From assembly GCF_022230955.1 (NCBI RefSeq), contig NZ_JAKKFI010000112.1, positions 1 through 37,752 on the forward strand: a stretch of 37,752 bases of DNA, read 5' to 3'. Source of the DNA: Micromonospora cabrerizensis. GTDB lineage: Bacteria; Actinomycetota; Actinomycetes; Mycobacteriales; Micromonosporaceae. Under the pieces are notes generated by a model. The model did not search any database. It saw nothing but the letters and a program-made list of their open reading frames with translations, and was not told where the DNA came from. How positions within the stretch are numbered: the first letter of the stretch is position 1; every line of letters starts with the position of its first letter. A program made the position numbers and the translations under genes. Below, one piece after another: positions 13,685-20,631 of the stretch.

Positions 13685-14458
13685 CTACTTTGCCACATCC
13701 CCCGCCGGCAGCTGAAATCCGGCCTGGTCCAGGGCCGCGATGTCCCGTTTGTCGAGCCGATCGGCGGGCAGCGCGGCCAGCAGGTCAGGGCGGCGGGCGG
13801 CGGTGCGCAGCAGGCCCTCCTCGCGCCGCCAACGGGCGATCTTGCCGTGGTCGCCGGAGCGGAGCACCTCCGGCACGTCGTGCCCACGCCAGCTCGGCGG
13901 CTTGGTGTAGATCGGTGCCTCCAGCAGCCCGTGCGCGTGCGACTCCTCGTCCAGCGAGCCCGCGTTGCCCAGCACCCCTGGCAGCAACCGGGTGACCGCC
14001 TCCAGCATCACCAGCACCGCGACCTCGCCACCGAAGAGCACGTAGTCACCGAGCGAGACCTCGGTGACCGGCATCCGGGTGGCGGCGTGCGCCAGGACAC
14101 GTTGGTCGATGCCCTCGTACCGGCCGCAGGCGAAGAGCAGATGCGACTCGGCGGCCAGCTCGTGAGCCATGGCCTGGGTGAACGGGGCACCGGCCGGCGA
14201 CGGCACCAGCAACCGGGGCGGCGGGGCCTCGGCCGGCGCGAGCGCGTCCAGCGCCTCACCCCACGGCTCCGGGCGCATCACCATCCCCGGCCCGCCGCCG
14301 TAGGGAGTGTCGTCGACCGTGCGGTGCACGTCGTGGGTCCAGGTCCGCAGGTCGTGCACGGCAAGCTGGAGTACGCCGTTGGCCCGCGCCCGCCCGATCA
14401 GCGACAGGTCGAGCGGGGCGAAGTATTCCGGGAAGATCGACACGACGTCGACGCGCAT
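13685..14458 (-). CDS. trmD: tRNA (guanine-37-N1)-methyltransferase
   Basis: TrmD methylates G37 next to the anticodon and prevents +1 frameshifting. The 257-residue protein has the SPOUT trefoil-knot features: YGGGPGM at 53-59, ACGRYEGIDQRV at ~110-121, SLGDYVLFGGE at 135-145 and the catalytic aspartate in SLDEESH (~D170). C-terminal residues match the tRNA-binding domain. It starts 12 bases after rimM in the usual rimM-trmD-rplS order. Confidence 0.98.
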   Translation of the reverse strand: MRVDVVSIFPEYFAPLDLSLIGRARANGVLQLAVHDLRTWTHDVHRTVDDTPYGGGPGMVMRPEPWGEALDALAPAEAPPPRLLVPSPAGAPFTQAMAHELAAESHLLFACGRYEGIDQRVLAHAATRMPVTEVSLGDYVLFGGEVAVLVMLEAVTRLLPGVLGNAGSLDEESHAHGLLEAPIYTKPPSWRGHDVPEVLRSGDHGKIARWRREEGLLRTAARRPDLLAALPADRLDKRDIAALDQAGFQLPAGDVAK

Positions 14459-14470
14459 GACGGGGTGACC

Positions 14471-15079
14471 CTAGAGATCGAGCAGGCCGGCTGGCGGGTC
14501 GACGATCACGCGTCCACCAGCCAGGTCGACCTCCGGGACGATCGCCCGGACGAACGGGATCAACGCGGTACGCCCCTCGGGACGCCGCAGCACCAGCAGG
14601 TCCGAGGAGGGTGCGTGGTCGATCCGGGCAACCTCACCCAGCCGCTCGCCCGTGGGCGTCACCACGGCCAACCCGACCAGCTGGTGGTCGTGGAACTCCT
14701 CCGGGTCGTCCGGCGGGGTGACGTCGGCGCTGTCCACCACGAGCAGGGTGCCGCGCAGCGCCTCGGCGGTGTTGCGGTCCGGGATTCCAGCGAACGCGAT
14801 CAGCACCCGACCCTGGTGGAAGCGGGCTTCCTCGATGGTCAGCTCCGCCGGAACCCGGAACGGAACGCCGGGCTCGCCTTCCGAGGCTGTGGTCGGGGGC
14901 GTCGCCCCCGGCTCAGTGCCCAGCACAGTGTTGCGCGCAGGCGGGGGTGTCGCCCCCGGCTCAGTGCGCAGCACTGTGCCGGGGGCGAACCGTGCTTCGG
15001 GCTCGTCGGTCCGCACTTCCACGGTGACCTCACCGCGGACGCCGTGCGGCTTGCCGATCCTGCCAACGACGAGCTGCAT
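14471..15079 (-). CDS. rimM: Ribosome maturation factor RimM with a repeat insertion
   Basis: RimM binds S19 and assists 30S head assembly. The 202-residue protein starts MQLVVGRIGKPHGVRGEVTV, the standard RimM N-terminus, and has the PRC-barrel C-terminal half (DHQLVGLAVVTPTGERLGEV). The usual length is ~170. The extra residues are a low-complexity insertion (~41-72) made of two 16-residue repeats starting TVL-x-TEPGATPP, placed in a loop of the N-terminal barrel. The start overlaps the stop of the KH gene by one base (TGATG), so translation is probably coupled. Confidence 0.95.
   Translation of the reverse strand: MQLVVGRIGKPHGVRGEVTVEVRTDEPEARFAPGTVLRTEPGATPPPARNTVLGTEPGATPPTTASEGEPGVPFRVPAELTIEEARFHQGRVLIAFAGIPDRNTAEALRGTLLVVDSADVTPPDDPEEFHDHQLVGLAVVTPTGERLGEVARIDHAPSSDLLVLRRPEGRTALIPFVRAIVPEVDLAGGRVIVDPPAGLLDL
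14894..14978. repeat. 48-base tandem duplication with GC hairpins inside rimM
   Basis: A 37-base sequence at 14894-14930 recurs with few changes at 14942-14978, period 48 bases (16 codons). Each copy begins with a short hairpin, for example GGGGGC-GTC-GCCCCC. The duplication keeps frame and accounts for the RimM insertion. Confidence 0.8.
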
Positions 15080-15312
15080 CAGTACGAGTCGACGATGTCG
15101 ACGCGTACCCCGCGCCCGCCGATGGAGCCGATCACCTGGCGCAGCGCCTTGGCGGTCCGGCCGGACCGCCCGATCACCGTGCCGAGGTCCTCGGGGTGCA
15201 CGCGAACTTCGAGCCGCTTGCCCCGACGGGAATCGACCAGTCGCACCCGGACGTCGTCCGGGTGGTCGACGATGCCCTTGACCAGGTGCTCCAACGCCGG
15301 ACGCAGAGGCAT
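15079..15312 (-). CDS. khpA: KH-domain RNA-binding protein (KhpA/YlqC type)
   Basis: The 77-residue protein is a single KH domain with the binding loop VIGRSGRTAKALRQVI at ~46-61, the GxxG element being GRSG. KhpA-type proteins bind RNA and, in firmicutes, work with KhpB in cell division and sRNA biology. They sit between rpsP and rimM in many bacteria, as here. It starts one base after the rpsP stop and overlaps rimM, so it belongs to the same transcript. Confidence 0.93.
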   Translation of the reverse strand: MPLRPALEHLVKGIVDHPDDVRVRLVDSRRGKRLEVRVHPEDLGTVIGRSGRTAKALRQVIGSIGGRGVRVDIVDSY

Positions 15313-15313
15313 G

Positions 15314-15817
15314 TCAGGCCTGCTCACCGGCGTCGGCAGCGGCGGCCGGAGCCTCAGCCTTCGGAGCCTCGGCCGGAGCCTCAGCCTTCGGGGCCTCAGC
15401 CTTGGGCGCCTCGGCCGGAGCCTCAGCGGTCTTGGCGGCCTTCTTGGCCGGCTTGGCCGGCGTCTCCGGGGCGAGCCCGGCGGCGGCCTTCGACTCAGCC
15501 TCGTACACAGCCTTGCGGTCGGCCCGCTCGGGGGCGACCAGGAGCGGCGGCGGGGCCGGCAGGCCCTTGTACTTCTGCCAGTCACCGGTCAGCTCCAGCA
15601 GCCGCTGCACCGCCTCGCTCGGCTGAGCGCCGACGGACAGCCAGTACTGGACCCGCTCCGACTTGACCTCGATGATCGAAGGGTCTTCCTTCGGCTGGTA
15701 AATCCCGACGAACTCAATCGCCCGACCGTCACGCTTGGTGCGCGAGTCGGCGATGACGATGCGGTACTGCGGGTTGCGGATCTTGCCCATCCGCAGGAGC
15801 CGGATCTTTACGGCCAC
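15314..15817 (-). CDS. rpsP: 30S ribosomal protein S16 with a long Ala/Pro/Glu tail
   Basis: The first ~85 residues are canonical S16 (MAVKIRLLRMGKIRNPQYRI, then IEFVGIYQPKEDPS). The remaining ~80 residues form a low-complexity tail rich in Ala, Pro, Glu and Lys with repeated APKAEAPAE units. Such tails occur in actinobacterial S16 proteins, and they would project from the ribosome. The GTG start has AGGAGCG eight bases upstream. This is the first gene of the rpsP-khpA-rimM-trmD-rplS cluster; about 230 bases separate it from the DUF402 gene and should hold its promoter. Confidence 0.97.
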   Translation of the reverse strand: MAVKIRLLRMGKIRNPQYRIVIADSRTKRDGRAIEFVGIYQPKEDPSIIEVKSERVQYWLSVGAQPSEAVQRLLELTGDWQKYKGLPAPPPLLVAPERADRKAVYEAESKAAAGLAPETPAKPAKKAAKTAEAPAEAPKAEAPKAEAPAEAPKAEAPAAAADAGEQA

Positions 15818-16046
15818 AGTTGTTTCGCTCCTGTTGCGATCTCACCGGCCCGTGCGGGCGGTGTGCATGGGTGAGCGCCGACCGGACCCGTGGGGTTGGG
15901 CCGGAGACTACTCGGTGGACTGGCGACGTGCCCGGGTTAGAGGGCGCCGGACGCGCGCCGGATACCAGCGACCCATTCTGCCAGATGCGATGCCGATCTC
16001 ACGCATCGGACCCGGACACCGCGCCACCGGTGACGCGGGACACCTC

Positions 16047-16703
16047 TCAGCGCACCGGCGGGCGGTCCCATCCCGGCGGAAGTTCGTCCGGTACATCCCA
16101 GTTCGGCGGGGGCGTGAAGTCGCACCACGTGCCGTCGAACGGGAACTGCCCGGCCTCGGCGAGCGCGATCACCCGCTCCCCCTCGGCGCGGACCGCCTTC
16201 TCGTCGGTCACCCAGTAGTCCTCGCCGAAGGCGAGCCGCTCGACGAACTCGTCCTCGTCCTTCCAGTCCCAGCTGAGATCCGGTCGCACCACCACGTCCA
16301 GGTCCTGGTCCACCACGTCGACGCCGGCCACCGGACCGTCGTCCCAGCGGACGCCGGGCTCCTCCAGGTTGACGTACCAGTTGGTGAACCGGCCCTGCGC
16401 GTCGCGGAACCACCAGACGGAGTGCGCCGCCCCGGTGGGCAGGAACTTCAGCAGCGGCGGCCCGTTCCAGCGCCCGTGCGCCATCCGGTACGACGACGAG
16501 ATCCACTGGGCGAACGGCATCGCCCGCATGTTGAGCCCAGCTTCGGTCACCTCGTGGGCCACCGGGGAGTCCCGGGCGATCCACACCAGCAGACCCCGGT
16601 CGTCGTCGCTGACCACGCGGCCCGGCCGGACCCACCCGATCCGACCGTGCCGCACGTTCCGATGCATGATCAGCCGACCCGGCTCGAAGCGCACCGCACC
16701 CAC
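16047..16703 (-). CDS. DUF402 protein (nucleotide diphosphatase-like barrel)
   Basis: The 218-residue protein has the DUF402 barrel (~60-180), with WYVNLEEPGVRWDDG, then DVVDQDLDVVVRPDLSWDWKDEDEF. The acidic cluster matches the metal-binding residues of nucleoside tri/diphosphatases in this family and of FomD. Here the physiological substrate is unknown. The start is taken as GTG at 16703. It follows proS by 76 bases, with a palindrome in between, so it may have its own promoter. The C-terminal part (ALAEAGQFPFDGTWCDF) is typical of actinobacterial members. Confidence 0.85.
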   Translation of the reverse strand: MGAVRFEPGRLIMHRNVRHGRIGWVRPGRVVSDDDRGLLVWIARDSPVAHEVTEAGLNMRAMPFAQWISSSYRMAHGRWNGPPLLKFLPTGAAHSVWWFRDAQGRFTNWYVNLEEPGVRWDDGPVAGVDVVDQDLDVVVRPDLSWDWKDEDEFVERLAFGEDYWVTDEKAVRAEGERVIALAEAGQFPFDGTWCDFTPPPNWDVPDELPPGWDRPPVR

Positions 16704-16745
16704 CTTCGGGTTGTTCTCCCTCTGCCCCAGGCGTCAGGAAGGGCA

Positions 16746-16767
16746 CACCGTCACGCGCGTGACGGTG
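16746..16767 (-). terminator. 22-base perfect palindrome after proS
   Basis: CACCGTCACGC followed by GCGTGACGGTG forms a perfect 22-base palindrome, which can fold as a 9-pair stem with a GCGC loop. It lies 13 bases past the proS stop and 43 bases before the DUF402 start. It is either the proS terminator or an operator for the DUF402 gene. Confidence 0.5.
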
Positions 16768-16779
16768 CGTCCCTACACC

Positions 16780-18186
16780 TCAGTAGGCGCGGGCGAGGAT
16801 GGCGACCAGGTCGGGCTCGTCCTCGGAGTCCGGTACCGAACCGTCGGCGCGCAGCAGGCAGCGCACCGTGACGCCCTGACCGTTCGCCTCGGCCTCACCG
16901 GCCACGCCGACCGCCGACCACGGCACCCGGGCCCAGCCGTTCGCGGCTGCCTCGATCGCCTCGGCCAGGGTGGCGACCTCCACCGTGCGGGACTCGCGGT
17001 TCGCCAACGCCTGGTCGTGCAGCACCTGCTGGTCCGTTTCCAGCGCGGCCAGCACAGCGGCGACCACGTCGGCCACCGGCGTCGGGGACTTCGAGCCGTC
17101 GGTGCGACGCACCACCGTCGCGTTGCCGACGGCCAGGTCCCGGGGGCCGACCTCGACGCGTACCGGATAGCCACGCAGCTCGGCGTCGACGGCCCGGCGG
17201 CCGAACGCGGTGTCGGTCCGGTCGTCGAGCGCGACCCGGACACCGGCGTCACGCAGGCCGTCGCGCAGCTTGGCCGCCGCCTCGGCGACGCCCTCGCCAT
17301 CCTTGACGATCATGACGTACGCCTGGATCGGGGCCAGCCTCGGCGGCACGCGCAGACCGTTGTCGTCGCCGTGCGCCATGATCAGGCCACCCAGCATCCG
17401 GGTGGACGTGCCCCAGGAGGTGGTCCAGGCGTGCTCCCGGCCGCCCTCCTTGGAGGAGTAGCTGATGTCGAACGCCTTGGCGAAGTTCTGACCCAGCTCG
17501 TGGCTGGTGCCCAACTGCAGCGCCTTGCCGTCGCCCATCATGCCTTCGCAGGTGTACGTGGCCGTCGCCCCGGCGAACCGCTCGCGCGTCGTCTTCAGGC
17601 CCACCACCACCGGGATGCCGATGACGTTGACCATCAGATCCTCGTACGCCTCGTGCAGGATCTTCCGCGCGTACGCCCGGGCGTCCTCGCGGGTGGCGTG
17701 CGCGGTGTGCCCCTCCTGCCAGAGGAACTCGCTGGTACGCAGGAAGATGCGCGGGCGCAACTCCCACCGGACCACGTTCGCCCACTGGTTGAGCAGCAGC
17801 GGCAGGTCCCGGTACGAGTCGATCCACTTGGCCATGAACTCGCCGATGACCGTCTCGCTGGTGGGGCGCACCACCACCGGCTCGGCGAGCGGCTTGCCAC
17901 CACCGTGCGTGACCACTGCGAGCTCCGGCGAGAAGCCCTCGACGTGCTGGGCCTCACGCTTGAGGTAGCTCTCCGGGATGAAGAGCGGGAAGTACGCGTT
18001 CTCCGCACCCGCCGCCTTGATCCGGGCGTCCATCTCGGCCTGCATACGCTCCCAGATGGCGTAGCCGGCCGGTCGGATGACCATGGTGCCGCGAACCGGG
18101 CCGTTGTCGGCCAGCTTCGCCTTGGCGATCAGGTCCTGGTACCAGCGGGGGAAATCCTCCGCACGGGGAGTGAGCACGCGTGCCAT
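16780..18186 (-). CDS. proS: Prolyl-tRNA synthetase, archaeal/eukaryotic type
   Basis: This class II synthetase charges tRNA-Pro. At 468 residues it is the short form without the bacterial editing insertion. It has motif 2 (RWELRPRIFLRTSEFLWQEG), a TYTCEGMMGDGKALQLGTSHELGQNF block, the anticodon-binding domain (~290-385) and a C-terminal zinc-domain-like region ending in tyrosine (ARAY), a hallmark of the archaeal-type enzyme. Many actinobacteria have this or the bacterial type. The ATG at 18186 has no Shine-Dalgarno but has a -10 box nearby, pointing to leaderless translation. Confidence 0.97.
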   Translation of the reverse strand: MARVLTPRAEDFPRWYQDLIAKAKLADNGPVRGTMVIRPAGYAIWERMQAEMDARIKAAGAENAYFPLFIPESYLKREAQHVEGFSPELAVVTHGGGKPLAEPVVVRPTSETVIGEFMAKWIDSYRDLPLLLNQWANVVRWELRPRIFLRTSEFLWQEGHTAHATREDARAYARKILHEAYEDLMVNVIGIPVVVGLKTTRERFAGATATYTCEGMMGDGKALQLGTSHELGQNFAKAFDISYSSKEGGREHAWTTSWGTSTRMLGGLIMAHGDDNGLRVPPRLAPIQAYVMIVKDGEGVAEAAAKLRDGLRDAGVRVALDDRTDTAFGRRAVDAELRGYPVRVEVGPRDLAVGNATVVRRTDGSKSPTPVADVVAAVLAALETDQQVLHDQALANRESRTVEVATLAEAIEAAANGWARVPWSAVGVAGEAEANGQGVTVRCLLRADGSVPDSEDEPDLVAILARAY

Positions 18187-18194
18187 GACCGCAC

Positions 18195-18200
18195 ATCCTA
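18195..18200 (-). promoter_or_regulatory. -10 box of proS (leaderless geometry)
   Basis: On the minus strand TAGGAT ends 8 bases before the proS ATG, so transcription would begin at or next to the start codon. Confidence 0.5.
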
Positions 18201-18357
18201 TGCGTCAGGCGGGGCGACACCGCGCCCGGGAGCCGCCGTGCCGTGTCGCACCCGCTTCTGGTCGCGGTTGTGCACGCTCACGGCGTCGGTGGTGACGGCG
18301 CTGGACAGCTCAACGGCGGCCGGCGGGACGGTGAGGGGCGGGCGGGCCGCGCGGCTC

Positions 18358-18363
18358 TAGAAT
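18358..18363 (+). promoter_or_regulatory. -10 box of the TetR gene
   Basis: TAGAAT, a near-consensus -10 in an otherwise very GC-rich stretch, ends 9 bases before the ATG at 18373. The transcript would be leaderless or have a one- to two-base leader. No clear -35. Confidence 0.5.
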
Positions 18364-18372
18364 TCGACCACC

Positions 18373-18975
18373 ATGACTGCAACGACGGACTCGCCGCGCC
18401 AACGGCTGCGGGACACGATCGTGGACGCCGCACGGGCACGGACCATCGCCGCCGGCTGGGACGCGGTCCGGATGGGCGGCGTGGCCACCACGGCGGGAGT
18501 GAGCCGGCAGACCGTCTACAACGAGTTCGGCAGCAAGGCTGGGCTGGCCGAGGCGCTCGCCCGCCGCGAGGTGGACCGCTTCGTCGGCGACGTCCGCGCC
18601 CACCTGCTGGCGCACGGTTCCGACGTACGGGCCGGCGCGTACGCCGCGATCGCGCACACCCTCGCCACAGCAGCCGACAACCCGCTGGTCAAGGCCATCC
18701 TGAGCAGTGCCCGGGGCGGCTCGGAGGAGCTGCTTCCATACCTCACCACGCGCGCCGAGGTCGTCCTCACCGAGGCCTCCGGGGCGCTCATCGAGTGGGC
18801 CGGCGACCACCTTCCGGGCGCCGACCAGGCCGCGTTGGCCTTCGCCGCCGACACGATCGTCCGGCTGGTGGTGAGCCACATCGTGCTCCCCCGCTCGCCG
18901 ATCGACCAGACCGCCACGGCTCTCGCCGACCTCGCCGTACGCCTCTTCAGCGCCGCCATCCGCCCGACCCCCTGA
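18373..18975 (+). CDS. TetR family transcriptional regulator
   Basis: This 200-residue regulator has an N-terminal TetR helix-turn-helix (residues ~15-60, with GGVATTAGVSRQTVYNEF, then GSKAGLAEAL) and a helical ligand domain. The HTH form resembles regulators of fatty-acid or alkane genes, but nothing nearby identifies a target. The neighbouring proS diverges from it across 186 bases and the amidohydrolase is convergent. Its own -10 overlaps a short AT-rich patch where autoregulation could occur, although no long palindrome is evident. The ligand cannot be predicted. Confidence 0.9.
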   Translation: MTATTDSPRQRLRDTIVDAARARTIAAGWDAVRMGGVATTAGVSRQTVYNEFGSKAGLAEALARREVDRFVGDVRAHLLAHGSDVRAGAYAAIAHTLATAADNPLVKAILSSARGGSEELLPYLTTRAEVVLTEASGALIEWAGDHLPGADQAALAFAADTIVRLVVSHIVLPRSPIDQTATALADLAVRLFSAAIRPTP

Positions 18976-19054
18976 CCCACCCGCCCCACGCAGCAGACCC
19001 CCCCGCGCCCCGCTCGCCTCAAACCGCGCCCCGCGCGCCCCGCGCAACTTCCGG

Positions 19055-19092
19055 GATGTTGCTGCCTCCGGCGCGCGGGAGGCAGCAACATC
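19055..19092. repeat. Perfect 15-base inverted repeat downstream of the TetR gene
   Basis: GATGTTGCTGCCTCC (19055-19069) is the exact reverse complement of GGAGGCAGCAACATC (19078-19092), separated by eight GC bases. It lies 80 bases past the regulator stop. It may act as a terminator, or be one copy of a dispersed palindromic element. It is part of the gene-free stretch 18976-19434. Confidence 0.8.
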
Positions 19093-19167
19093 ACCGATGT
19101 TGAGCGGATCTTCCTCCCAGCAGGGGTGTTGCAACCACCGGTTGAGCGCGCCAGGTCCCGTCGCGGG

Positions 19168-19251
19168 CCGCAAGATCGCGCTCGATCCAGGATGTAGTGG
19201 CCTCGGCGTTGCAGGACCCCACTACATCGAGGATCGAGCGCGATCTTGCGG
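19168..19251. repeat. 33-base imperfect inverted repeat, MITE/REP-like
   Basis: Arms 19168-19200 and 19219-19251 are reverse complements with only two mismatches (21 perfect outer pairs starting CCGCAAGATCGCGC, then an inner run ATGTAGTGG / CCACTACAT). The loop is 18 bases. The sequence is less GC-rich than its surroundings and encodes nothing recognisable. A dispersed palindromic element is likely; no transposase is nearby. Confidence 0.85.
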
Positions 19252-19308
19252 CGGAACACGGCCCGAGGCCGCCGAGAGCGCGGCACGGAGCGCCGAGCGC
19301 GGAGCAGG

Positions 19309-19365
19309 CGGCACGGAGCGCGGAGCAGGCGGCACGGAGCGCGGAGCAGGCGGCACGGAGCGCGG
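19309..19365. repeat. 21-base tandem repeat before the amidohydrolase 3' end
   Basis: CGGCACGGAGCGCGGAGCAG plus G recurs at 19309-19329 and 19330-19350, with a partial copy at 19351-19365 and a degenerate 28-base copy just before (19281-19308). It lies about 70 bases beyond the stop of the minus-strand amidohydrolase gene. Confidence 0.85.
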
Positions 19366-19434
19366 CGGCGACACACGGGCGACCGCCGACGCCACCGTGA
19401 GCCCGGCGTCGGCGGTCGCGGCGGGGCGCGCGGG

Positions 19435-20514
19435 TCAGCGCACCACTCGGCCGCGCAGGATCGTGCGGGAGGGGGCGCGGACGACGCGCAGGTCGCGGCG
19501 GGGGTCTTCGGGGTAGACGGTCAGGTCGGCGAGACCGCCCTCGACCAGGCCGGGGAAGCCCAGCCACTGTCGGGCGCCCCAGGAGGCGGCGGCGAGCACG
19601 TCGACGGGTGCCATGCCGGCCTGCTCGTGCAGCAGCAGCATCTCCTCGGCGGCGAGGCCGTGGTCGATGCCACCACCGGCGTCGGTGCCCACGTAGATCG
19701 GCACCCCCGCCTCGTAGGCGGCACGCACCACCTCGGGGAAACCGTCGCGCAGGGCGAGCATGTGCTCGGCGTACCCGGGGAACTTGCCCCGCGCCTGCTC
19801 GGCGATGCCTCCGAAGGTGGCGATGTTGATCATCGTGGGGATCAGCGCGGTGCCCCGCCGGGCCATCTCGTCGATCAGGTCGAGGCTGAGCCCGGTGCCG
19901 TGCTCCACCGAGTCCACCCCGGCCCGCACCATGATCTCGACCGCCGACTCGGAGAAGGTGTGGACCGCGGCGCGTACGCCGGCGTTGTGCGCGGCCTGGA
20001 CGGCTGCGGTGAGGGTATCCGCGTCCCAGGCCGGCGCGAGGTCACCCACGCCCCGGTCGATCCAGTCGCCGACCAGCTTGACCCAGCCGTTGCCGGCCCG
20101 CGCCTGGGCGGCCACCGTCGCGGTCACGTCGGTGGCGTCGACCTCCACGCCGATGTCCCGCAGGTAGCGCTTCGGCGGCGCGACGTGCCGGCCGGCGCGG
20201 GCCAGTCGCGGCAGGTCCGGCTCGTCGTCGAGTTCGGGGTACGGGTACGGCGACCCGGCGTCGCGGATCGCCAGCACGCCGGCGTCCCGGTCGACGTGGG
20301 CCAGCTCGCGGGCCTGGTCGAGTGAGGTGATCGGGGCGCCGCCGCGGGCGATGCCGATGTGGCAGTGCGCGTCGACCAGCCCGGGTAGCACGAAGCCGCC
20401 GTCCACGACGGTCTCCGCACCGGGCACCGGGGTGAAGGTCACCCGGTCCCCGACCAGCCAGAGATCCCGGACCTCGTCGTCGGGGAGCAGGACACCGCGC
20501 ACATGTTGAGCCAT
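19435..20514 (-). CDS. Metal-dependent amidohydrolase
   Basis: This 359-residue member of the amidohydrolase superfamily (imidazolonepropionase/prolidase-like branch) has a beta-rich end domain and a TIM barrel. The metal residues are visible: HCHIG (H50, H52), a lysine in GWVKLVGDW that may be carbamylated, histidines in AVHTFSES and SVEHGTGL, and the barrel-end Asp in YVGTDAGGGIDHG. Substrate is unknown; the family covers dipeptides, hydantoins and cyclic amides. The ATG at 20514 was preferred over a GTG two codons earlier, because a TAGGAC element lies 7 bases before it. It is about 105 bases downstream of ffh, with tandem hairpin repeats between. Confidence 0.87.
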   Translation of the reverse strand: MAQHVRGVLLPDDEVRDLWLVGDRVTFTPVPGAETVVDGGFVLPGLVDAHCHIGIARGGAPITSLDQARELAHVDRDAGVLAIRDAGSPYPYPELDDEPDLPRLARAGRHVAPPKRYLRDIGVEVDATDVTATVAAQARAGNGWVKLVGDWIDRGVGDLAPAWDADTLTAAVQAAHNAGVRAAVHTFSESAVEIMVRAGVDSVEHGTGLSLDLIDEMARRGTALIPTMINIATFGGIAEQARGKFPGYAEHMLALRDGFPEVVRAAYEAGVPIYVGTDAGGGIDHGLAAEEMLLLHEQAGMAPVDVLAAASWGARQWLGFPGLVEGGLADLTVYPEDPRRDLRVVRAPSRTILRGRVVR

Positions 20515-20540
20515 GGGCACAGTCCTACCCGATCACACCC

Positions 20541-20631
20541 GGTCGGGGGCGAGCAGGTCGCCCCCGACCGGCACAAAGGTCAGCGGGGGCGAGCAGGTCG
20601 CCCTCGACCGGCACGGAGGTCAGCGGGGGCG
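20541..20631. repeat. 40-base tandem repeat covering the ffh stop codon
   Basis: Two 40-base units (20552-20591 and 20592-20631) follow a partial copy (20541-20551). The ffh stop (TGA on the minus strand, 20620-20622) lies in the last unit and is repeated at 20580-20582 in the other. The outermost part folds into a perfect 12-pair hairpin, 20541-20552 with 20558-20569 around a five-base loop, which could also serve as the ffh terminator. Confidence 0.85.

Noticed and set aside
15818..16046. Search for tRNA or small RNA genes in the longer gaps
   Set aside because: No cloverleaf, TTCRA arm or SRP-like fold was seen here or in 18976-19434, 24108-24400 and 28468-28743.
15908..16096. Small minus-strand frame (62 codons) upstream of rpsP
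   Set aside because: Arg-rich, no ribosome site, overlaps the DUF402 gene end. More likely the rpsP promoter and leader region.
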